Source of the DNA: Candidatus Altarchaeales archaeon A3 | GTDB lineage: Archaea; Altiarchaeota; Altiarchaeia; Altiarchaeales; Altiarchaeaceae | Direction of reading: 5' to 3' | NCBI GenBank assembly: GCA_002083985.1 | Contig: MTER01000073.1 | Coordinates: 1-5,004, forward strand | DNA length: 5,004 nucleotides | In this document: piece after piece, positions 1-5,004 of the stretch | How the letters are laid out: each line of letters begins with the position of its first letter | Numbering within the stretch: position 1 is the first letter of the stretch | Position numbers and translations under genes: made by a program | The notes under the pieces: model-generated | What the model was told of the DNA's origin: nothing | What the model saw: the letters and a program-made list of their open reading frames with translations, nothing else | Database searches by the model: none

Positions 1-2075
1 GATGGAGGTGTGTAAATAAAAGGAAATACAAATAAAGGAATTATAAGCACTGCAAATGTTCCGATAATTCTCAACCCATTTAAGTTCTTTTTGTTAATTC
101 CGGCAATTAATCCCACAGCGGCACCTAATGCAATAACCCCTAAAACAGAGTTCGCTCCTAATTGAGGTACATTATAATATCCCCACAATCCGGAAATTGC
201 CAAAATTAAAATTATTGAAGCACCCATCCTTCCTCCTTCGGGAGAAAATTTAAATGTAAGTATAAATATCGCAATAATGTCAAAAAAAGCAAAAAGTATA
301 AATACAAATATAGCATCCATACCTGCAAACAAAGATGATGAAGATGCGCTCATTACAACTATTACTAAATAATGAAGTAACATTGCTATTCCTATAGCTG
401 CAGCAGCGTACATTGAAGGTCTTCCTTTTTTACCTGCAATTAAATAAGAAAGTAACGGAATCATTGCTAATCCATATAAAAATAAAATTCCATAAGTTGA
501 AAAATCACCTGTGCCAAGTTGTTCTGCAATTGTTTTAAAAACAACTCCTGTTGAACCCACAGTTAAAGCATCTACAATTGGATCAATGAATAATTGAGGA
601 AGAACAACAACTCCTAGTAAGCATATAACAATAATTCCTCCGCTTACTCCTCCCAAAACATTTTTCGGAAGTTTGTTTAATGCCCTTTCTATGAATAAAT
701 TTACCATTTCGAGTTTGCCACATCTTCTATATCCTTCATATTCATCAACCACATTTGTTATTTTATTTGACTTGAGCAGGAACAATCTCAACATTTCAAG
801 GATTAAAGGAACAGCAATAACCGCTGCAATAACAAGCATATATGTTTTTGAAATCTGAAATGCCGGAAGGACATTATGTGCATGTAAAATTAATACATTG
901 AACAATGGAAAAATCATTGGAATTACAATGTATGGCACATGAGAAAATGTATTTTCTTTGTTTAAAAATTTTGCTAATGCATACAAAACAGCGAACAATC
1001 CAAGAGCGTATAATCCGTAAGCAGCATATCCCCCCCACGCAATAGACCAAAAGAAAAATGTAATTCCCGCGAGCAAAGTCCATGTTAATGACTTACTTTT
1101 AATTGCCTTAAATATTACATACATCGTTGCAGCCATAAGCATCAATCCCATTTCACTTGCTTCACAGCTTCCTGCAATTGACCTTGTACTGTAAAGATAA
1201 TTAAAACCCAGACAAAACGCACCTATTAATCCAACTAATTTGTTATGAGGGGCATAAGCAGAAAAAATTTCTCTGAGGAATAAATACATAAGAAGTACTG
1301 CAAAGCCGGCCATTAAACCGCCGAACAGCATCGCAGTATCATATTGATTGATATCGAGTGGTGATAAAATTTTTGCCGTTGATGCCATAAATACGGCATG
1401 CAAAAGAATAGTCGCTGAAAAATCAAGCCCGCCGGATGTTTTCCATTGACTTTCAGGGGTGCTTGCATAATATTCCGGATCCGTTATTTTTGGATAGGAT
1501 AAATTATCATAATCCATTACATGTTCGGTCGTATAAGTATTATTAACAATTTTATAATGCCAGTGACTATCGAATGCATCACCGCTCGTCAAATAAGGAT
1601 TTGTTGCAGGTACAAGGTGAAATAAAAATACAGAAATAACAATCGCAATCACTGCTGCAACTTCCTTTGATAAAAATTTATGTAGTGATAGTGCATAAAA
1701 CAGCAGATAAATTCCAATCACAACTCCAAAAACATTAAAATCACCTGCCATCCATGCTAATCCCCCAGTACTGTTCATTCCATGAAAAGAAAACAATGCC
1801 TCTGTAAATATCAGAACAGGAATTCCGATAAAATAATAATTTTTAACCTTCCTGAAATACATATAAACAAAATAAGATGACAATATGCCAAGTATTAAAA
1901 ATATAACTGTAAAAACGACTGGAAAAACTGCATTCGTTCCCACAATAAATGGTTTGATAATTGCCAGCAAAAATGTCAAGACGGATATAATAAATAATGG
2001 CTCAATAACCCTTCCGATAACCTTTTCAACCTCTGCATCCAAATTTTTTGTGGTTGGTAAATTTACTCCCCTCAT
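1..2075 (-). CDS. aglB: Oligosaccharyltransferase catalytic subunit, STT3/AglB family (partial, C-terminus beyond left edge)
   Basis: Transfers a lipid-linked glycan to Asn in N-X-S/T sequons, with its active site on the outer face of the membrane. The frame is open for 691 codons from ATG 2075 to the window edge. STT3 motifs appear in order. A first acidic motif follows a membrane helix (F168-D169-S-H-W-H-Y174, compare FDPWYHYR). R298-S-I-A-G-S303 with E305 and E308 matches the RSxAGSxDNE region. W347-G-G-Y350 matches the SWGGY segment. T515-I-A-E518 is the TIxE motif in the fifth external loop. About 18-20 hydrophobic segments are visible. The WWDYG sequon-binding domain should lie past the edge. 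Oddities are four extra membrane segments before the normal first helix and an altered second metal motif. The gene lies 102 bp downstream of uppS on the same strand. No Shine-Dalgarno precedes the start. Family assignment is fairly sure; activity is inferred. Confidence 0.87.
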   Translation of the reverse strand, partial: MRGVNLPTTKNLDAEVEKVIGRVIEPLFIISVLTFLLAIIKPFIVGTNAVFPVVFTVIFLILGILSSYFVYMYFRKVKNYYFIGIPVLIFTEALFSFHGMNSTGGLAWMAGDFNVFGVVIGIYLLFYALSLHKFLSKEVAAVIAIVISVFLFHLVPATNPYLTSGDAFDSHWHYKIVNNTYTTEHVMDYDNLSYPKITDPEYYASTPESQWKTSGGLDFSATILLHAVFMASTAKILSPLDINQYDTAMLFGGLMAGFAVLLMYLFLREIFSAYAPHNKLVGLIGAFCLGFNYLYSTRSIAGSCEASEMGLMLMAATMYVIFKAIKSKSLTWTLLAGITFFFWSIAWGGYAAYGLYALGLFAVLYALAKFLNKENTFSHVPYIVIPMIFPLFNVLILHAHNVLPAFQISKTYMLVIAAVIAVPLILEMLRLFLLKSNKITNVVDEYEGYRRCGKLEMVNLFIERALNKLPKNVLGGVSGGIIVICLLGVVVLPQLFIDPIVDALTVGSTGVVFKTIAEQLGTGDFSTYGILFLYGLAMIPLLSYLIAGKKGRPSMYAAAAIGIAMLLHYLVIVVMSASSSSLFAGMDAIFVFILFAFFDIIAIFILTFKFSPEGGRMGASIILILAISGLWGYYNVPQLGANSVLGVIALGAAVGLIAGINKKNLNGLRIIGTFAVLIIPLFVFPFIYTPP

Positions 2076-2177
2076 TTTAAAAATCTTTTATGATATTAAG
2101 ATATTAATATTTTTTAATTTTTTATATATATTTTAGATTTATTAAATTTACAATGGAATATTAAATTTTTAATTTTT
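2076..2177 (-). promoter_or_regulatory. AT-only-like spacer upstream of aglB with TATA-like elements
   Basis: This 102-bp spacer between uppS and aglB is almost entirely A/T. Read on the minus strand it has two TATA-like stretches. One is an alternating TA run near 2120-2134 (about 45-59 bases before the aglB ATG). The other is ATATTAATAT at 2101-2110 (about 26-35 bases before it). The second would suit a leaderless start, the first a short 5' leader. On the minus strand the spacer carries A-runs rather than T-runs, so I see no oligo-T terminator for uppS, and read-through from uppS into aglB remains possible. In DNA this AT-rich, TATA-like words are expected by chance, so the sites are tentative. 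Confidence 0.3.
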
Positions 2178-2843
2178 TTATTTTCCGAAATTTCTCTTTG
2201 TTTTATTATAATCCCCTATAATTTTTATCAAATCATCCTTTTCTAATTCAGGCCATAATTTATCAACAAAATAAATTTCTGAGTATGCTGTTTGCCACAG
2301 CAAAAAATTACTTATGCGATGCGCACCAGTCCTTATAAATACATCCGGATACTCTTTAACAAGCAGTTTATTTCGCACATTTTCTTCATTAACTTCTTCA
2401 CTACTGTTTTTAAATTTTTTTATAACTTCTATGATCTCCTGCCTTCCCCCGTAAGCCACTGCTAAATTTACCTTGTGTTTGCTGTATTTTGCAGTTGCAT
2501 CTTCCAGTTCCTTTAATTTCTCAACAAATTTTTTACTTTTTACCTCATTTAAATTTCCACAGACCTTTACACACACTTCATTCTTATGAATTCTTTCATC
2601 GTTTATTGTTTTATCTATTTCTTTTATTAAAATTTTGCTTAAAACTTCCAGTTCCGCCGCACCCCTGTTTTGTATATTTTCCAGAGATAAAGCATAAGCA
2701 GTCACACCTTCTACATTCAAGTCGCTGCACCATTCAACAAAATCCCTAAATTTATTCATTCCGATTGCGTACGCTTCTTCAAAGCCCTTTCCTTTCTTTT
2801 TCGCATACCTTCTGTTTCCGTCAGGTGTTATGGCAATATGCAT
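2178..2843 (-). CDS. uppS: Isoprenyl (undecaprenyl-type) diphosphate synthase, cis-prenyltransferase
   Basis: Condenses isopentenyl diphosphate in cis onto an allylic primer, giving the long polyprenyl diphosphate used to make the glycan lipid carrier. The 221 residues start right at the catalytic motif H2-I-A-I-T-P-D8-G-N10-R-R. D8 is the Mg-binding catalytic Asp (D26 in E. coli UppS) and N10 is its partner Asn. A51-L-S-L-E-N56 matches the AFSSEN motif and Y131-G-G-R134 the NYGGR motif. R171, R176, S178 and E189 match E. coli R194, R200, S202 and E213. One residue is missing in the loop: it reads RTGAHRISN instead of RTGGEHRISN. The start is the first available ATG; upstream in-frame codons hold no other ATG. 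The chain is shorter than the usual 240-260 residues, mainly at the N-terminus. It is followed by aglB, which uses a lipid carrier of this type. Product chain length cannot be read from the sequence. Confidence 0.96.
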   Translation of the reverse strand: MHIAITPDGNRRYAKKKGKGFEEAYAIGMNKFRDFVEWCSDLNVEGVTAYALSLENIQNRGAAELEVLSKILIKEIDKTINDERIHKNEVCVKVCGNLNEVKSKKFVEKLKELEDATAKYSKHKVNLAVAYGGRQEIIEVIKKFKNSSEEVNEENVRNKLLVKEYPDVFIRTGAHRISNFLLWQTAYSEIYFVDKLWPELEKDDLIKIIGDYNKTKRNFGK

Positions 2844-2945
2844 TTTAAAATTTAGAATTATAAATTTAGATTTTGAAATAAATTTAATTGATATATAATT
2901 CTTAAACCAATTATATTTAAATTTTTAAACATCTTACATTTAAAA
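2844..2945. promoter_or_regulatory. Divergent promoter region between uppS and gatA
   Basis: This 102-bp, extremely AT-rich spacer separates divergently transcribed uppS (minus) and gatA (plus), so both must start within or at the edges of it. For gatA the best TATA candidate is at 2911-2921. For uppS the alternating TA run at 2889-2899 lies about 46-56 bases before its ATG and could give a leader of roughly 20 bases. Neither start has a Shine-Dalgarno. Both ATGs follow the same word, TTTAAA or TTTAAAA. The spacer also holds four AAATTT palindromes (2848, 2862, 2880, 2919). Confidence 0.6.
2911..2921 (+). promoter_or_regulatory. Candidate TATA box of gatA
   Basis: TTATATTTAAA is centred about 30 bases before the gatA ATG. 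An archaeal TATA box normally sits about 25-30 bases before the transcription start, so this site fits a start at or next to the ATG, that is, a leaderless mRNA. This agrees with the absence of a Shine-Dalgarno sequence. The AT-rich background keeps confidence modest. Confidence 0.4.
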
Positions 2946-4247
2946 ATGGAAATTTCTGAAATAAAGGAAAAAGACAAGAAAATAAACGCATTTATTGCAT
3001 TTAACGAGAAATTTAAATCAGAGGAAGAAAGACAAAAAGGAAATTTAACTAACAAGGGAAAATTAGAAGGTCTGAAAATAGGAGTTAAATCAAATATGAA
3101 TGTTATAGGACTAAAAATAACATGTGCTTCAAAAACACTTGAGAATTACCTGTCTTTCTATGATGCTACTGTTGTTGAAAGAGTAAAGCAAAATCATGGA
3201 TTGATTGTCGGAATGACGAATATGGATGAGTTTGCATGTGGAAGTTCCGGAGAGACATCTTATTTCGGAGCAACACAAAATCCTTCGGCGTTGGGACATA
3301 TTCCAGGCGGTTCAAGCAGCGGAAGTGCTGCTGCAGTAGCGGCTGGATTTGTTGATTGCGCTCTGGGAAGTGATACGGGGGGAAGTATAAGAAATCCTGC
3401 ATCTCACTGCGGCATTGTCGGATTTAAGCCGACTTATGGGGTTGTTTCAAGATACGGACTGATTGATCTGGCTATGTCCCTTGACCAGATTGGGCCAATG
3501 GCGAAAGATGTCCAAACAGCATCATTATTATTGGAAGTTATTGCGGGACAGGATGGAAAGGATGCAACCTGCCTGAATTTAGACAAAAATTTCTGCAACT
3601 TTTACAAAAATTTAGACGGAAATTTAAAAAATTTAAAATTTGGATATGCAAAGGAATTTGATGAACTGATAAGTGATGCCGGAATAAAGAATGTAATTCA
3701 TAAAGGTATTGATAAAATTTCATCTGCAGGATGTGAAATTGTAGATGTATCGCTGCCCGATTTGAATATTGCATTGCCTACATATTACTTAAATGTATAT
3801 GTTGAGTTTTTTTCCGCAACGAGAAAACTTGACGGAAGAAGATATGGATATAAAATAGAGGATGTCTGCGGAGAAGAGGTATTAAGAAGGATTATACTTG
3901 GGAAATTTATCTCTCAAAAGGAAAATGCGGAAAGATATTACAGGAAGGCAATAATGGCAAGAACCCTGCTTAAAAAAGAAATTTCTGAAATTTTTAAGAA
4001 TATTGATGTTTTACTTTCCCCGACAGTCCCAAAACTGCCGCACAAAATCGGAGAGAAAATTTCCGACCCGAGAGTTATGTATGCTTATGATATATTTACA
4101 GTTTTGGCAAATTTGGCAGGAATTCCTGCAGGGGTTGTGCCGGCGGGAAAGGTTGATGGAATTCCAACGGGATTGCAGTTTATGGGAAAAGCACTGAATG
4201 ATCAAAAAGTTTTGAATGCGATGTACGGATTTGAAAATTTAAAATAA
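2946..4247 (+). CDS. gatA: Aspartyl/glutamyl-tRNA amidotransferase subunit A (GatA amidase)
   Basis: Amidase subunit of GatCAB. It releases ammonia from glutamine to convert Asp-tRNA(Asn) or Glu-tRNA(Gln) to the amidated form; in archaea GatCAB is usually the Asn-tRNA enzyme. The amidase-signature Ser-cisSer-Lys triad is complete: K48 in G-V-K-S-N, cis-Ser S123 in G-G-S-S-S-G, and nucleophile S147 in D-T-G-G-S-I-R. Spacing matches S. aureus GatA K79/S154/S178. R315 and D382 fall where that enzyme has its glutamine-binding Arg and Asp (numbering recalled, not checked). SPT near 358-360 and NLAGIPAG near 389-396 are typical C-terminal GatA motifs. At 433 residues it is shorter than bacterial GatA (about 480), mostly at the N-terminus. 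No gatB or gatC lies in the window. The next gene begins 15 bp downstream. The gene is unusually rich in AAATTT. Confidence 0.95.
   Translation: MEISEIKEKDKKINAFIAFNEKFKSEEERQKGNLTNKGKLEGLKIGVKSNMNVIGLKITCASKTLENYLSFYDATVVERVKQNHGLIVGMTNMDEFACGSSGETSYFGATQNPSALGHIPGGSSSGSAAAVAAGFVDCALGSDTGGSIRNPASHCGIVGFKPTYGVVSRYGLIDLAMSLDQIGPMAKDVQTASLLLEVIAGQDGKDATCLNLDKNFCNFYKNLDGNLKNLKFGYAKEFDELISDAGIKNVIHKGIDKISSAGCEIVDVSLPDLNIALPTYYLNVYVEFFSATRKLDGRRYGYKIEDVCGEEVLRRIILGKFISQKENAERYYRKAIMARTLLKKEISEIFKNIDVLLSPTVPKLPHKIGEKISDPRVMYAYDIFTVLANLAGIPAGVVPAGKVDGIPTGLQFMGKALNDQKVLNAMYGFENLK
3585..3641. repeat. Cluster of five AAATTT A-tracts inside gatA
   Basis: AAATTT occurs at 3587, 3608, 3620, 3629 and 3636, a spacing of 21, 12, 9 and 7 bases; the first four are close to multiples of one helical turn. 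The stretch encodes a run of Asn-Leu and Asn-Phe pairs (GatA residues about 211-232), in the variable linker after the amidase core and not in a catalytic motif. Short A-tracts in helical phase can bend DNA, but an effect here is only inferred. Confidence 0.5.
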
Positions 4248-4262
4248 AATAAAAAACAAAAA

Positions 4263-4595
4263 ATGACAATCTCTATCTGGGCGACAAAAGGAGCCGTTAT
4301 CGGCGACAAAACTGCCTGCAAAGAATACATGCTAACACAAGAGGAAATTATAGACGCAATAAACAAAGGTAAACTCCAATACAATGTGAATTATAGTTAT
4401 GGAAATCCCTACTTCAAACTCATCCGAAAGGAAGTAGAAACACTTGCAACTGAAAAATATGGTGAACATCGTCTCAAAAAGAAAAAACTTGAAAACGAAT
4501 TGGTGCAAGTGAACAGAGAGTTAAGAGGATTAAAGTCCAAAATATCTGCACTTGAAAAGAGAAAGGTTGAGTTACTGGAAAAAATCGGCGAATAA
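4263..4595 (+). CDS. Hypothetical small protein, possible winged-helix-like N-terminus plus basic coiled coil
   Basis: I do not recognise this 110-residue protein with certainty. Residues 22-62 (Y-M-L-T-Q-E-E-I to R-K-E-V-E-T-L) resemble the pattern of MerR/excisionase-type helix-turn-helix domains. That pattern is a short helix starting L-T-x-E-E, a K-G-K-L turn, an aromatic wing (G-N-P-Y-F-K-L), then a closing helix. Residues 68-108 are rich in Lys, Glu and Leu with heptad-like spacing (L71, L76, L80, L87, L90, I94, L97, L105) and should form a coiled coil, probably for dimerisation. There is no signal peptide or membrane segment. It starts 15 bp after gatA and 39 bp before the cupin gene, so it is probably in the same transcript. 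Its codons end in C more often than gatA's, and it contains no AAATTT. DNA binding is inference; a structural or RNA-binding role is equally open. Confidence 0.75.
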   Translation: MTISIWATKGAVIGDKTACKEYMLTQEEIIDAINKGKLQYNVNYSYGNPYFKLIRKEVETLATEKYGEHRLKKKKLENELVQVNRELRGLKSKISALEKRKVELLEKIGE

Positions 4596-4604
4596 TAAAG
4601 CCGG

Positions 4605-4610
4605 TTATAA
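4605..4610 (+). promoter_or_regulatory. Possible TATA box of the cupin gene
   Basis: TTATAA lies 25-30 bases before the cupin ATG, the right distance for a leaderless transcript. It is set off from its surroundings by flanking GC-containing sequence (CCGG before, CG after). If real, the cupin gene has its own promoter in addition to read-through from gatA. It is a single short match, so confidence is low. Confidence 0.25.
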
Positions 4611-4634
4611 CGATAAAAAATTTAAATCAAAAAA

Positions 4635-5004
4635 ATGGCCGCAACAAACGAAATTGTCAGGGAAATTGACAAAGGGAAAATTGTCTGCATTGATAAAGGA
4701 GTAAATGCAAAAGATATAGATTGGAATGCACACGCAAAATTTAAGGGTGTATTTTTGAAACATCTCGTGAAAGGAGAAGATACCGATGGCAAGTTCAGTT
4801 GTCATTTAGTTAAAGTAGAGTCCGACTGTGAAATTGGAGAGCATATCCATGAGGATAAGTGGGAATTGCACGAAATAATCAGCGGAGAAGGTAAAGGTAT
4901 TCTTGCCGGAAAGGAAATTTCCTTAAAGTCTGGCGTTTCTATTGTGATTCCGAAAGGAGTAAAACATAAAGTTATTGCTGGCAAAGATGATTTATATTTG
5001 ATGG
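4635..5004 (+). CDS. Cupin-domain protein (partial, C-terminus beyond right edge)
   Basis: A small single-domain cupin (conserved beta-barrel), open for 123 codons and cut by the window edge. Cupin motif 1 fits its consensus exactly: G68, H70, H72, E77 and G84 in the pattern G-x-H-x-H-x4-E-x6-G, with H70, H72 and E77 as likely metal ligands. Motif 2 follows at G100 to H111 (G-x5-P-K-G-x2-H), supplying the fourth ligand H111. The motif spacing of about 15 residues is that of compact cupin_2-type proteins. All four metal ligands are present, so it probably binds a divalent metal. The substrate cannot be told: such domains occur in enzymes, sugar isomerases and ligand sensors. About 65 residues precede the motif, with no signal peptide or helix-turn-helix. 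The ATG follows an A-run without a Shine-Dalgarno. The gene is the third in the gatA group. Confidence 0.88.
   Translation, partial: MAATNEIVREIDKGKIVCIDKGVNAKDIDWNAHAKFKGVFLKHLVKGEDTDGKFSCHLVKVESDCEIGEHIHEDKWELHEIISGEGKGILAGKEISLKSGVSIVIPKGVKHKVIAGKDDLYLM

Noticed and set aside
1885..2136. Plus-strand open frame of 83 codons over the start of aglB
   Set aside because: It lies antisense to the aglB N-terminus and has no recognisable motif. The aglB frame is open for 691 codons with family motifs.
2489..2749. Plus-strand open frame of 86 codons inside uppS
   Set aside because: It is antisense to well-conserved uppS, and its His/Leu/Pro-rich product is typical of a shadow frame.
2076..2945. 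The two spacers 2076-2177 and 2844-2945 are both exactly 102 bp
   Set aside because: Side by side they show no homology beyond AT-richness and the final TTTAAA, so the equal length is taken as coincidence.
3166..3774. Two minus-strand open frames of 78 codons inside gatA
   Set aside because: Both are antisense to conserved gatA sequence and have His/Gln/Leu-rich composition with no motif.
2946..4247. A functional link between GatA (making Asn-tRNA) and AglB (glycosylating Asn)
   Set aside because: The genes are divergent and the only connection is the amino acid; nothing in the sequence supports it.
4003..4384. Short open frames on both strands over the gatA C-terminus and the next gene
   Set aside because: They overlap the gatA C-terminal motifs in other frames and look like shadows.
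4596..4634. Terminator between the 110-residue gene and the cupin gene
   Set aside because: The coding strand has A-runs and no T-run or convincing hairpin, so no terminator can be supported.
4605..4984. Minus-strand open frames of 66 and 60 codons over the cupin gene
   Set aside because: The plus-strand frame has both cupin motifs with exact spacing; the minus-strand frames have no motif.

Overview
The window looks like part of an AT-rich archaeal genome (roughly one third G+C by eye). The archaeal reading rests on three points. There is an STT3/AglB-type oligosaccharyltransferase beside a cis-prenyltransferase whose N-terminus starts directly at its catalytic motif. There is a GatA amidase of the short archaeal length. 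No start codon has a Shine-Dalgarno sequence, and all sit directly behind an A/T-rich run, as expected for leaderless or near-leaderless transcripts. A small-genome lineage such as DPANN is possible, but this cannot be decided from 5 kb.

Left half (1-2843), minus strand: uppS (2843-2178) is followed by a large polytopic membrane protein (2075 to beyond the left edge). I identify the latter as the catalytic oligosaccharyltransferase STT3/AglB, from four motifs in the expected order. The pair makes biological sense: UppS builds the long polyprenyl diphosphate from which the lipid carrier is derived, and AglB transfers the carrier-bound glycan to asparagine outside the membrane. The AglB carries about 150 residues and four membrane segments ahead of the usual first helix. 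Its second metal motif is altered. The UppS lacks one residue in its conserved RTGGEHR-type loop.

Middle (2844-2945): a 102-bp divergent, extremely AT-rich spacer that must hold the promoters of uppS and gatA.

Right half (2946-5004), plus strand: gatA, a 110-residue protein with a possible winged-helix-like N-terminus and a basic coiled coil, and a cupin protein cut by the right edge. The spacers are 15 and 39 bp, so co-transcription is likely, although the cupin gene has a possible TATA box of its own.

No RNA gene, CRISPR array, insertion sequence or mobile-element gene was seen. The most unusual sequence-level signal is the palindrome AAATTT, counted 40 times by eye. It is strongly clustered in gatA, in all three codon phases, and absent from gatA's conserved core and from the 110-residue gene.
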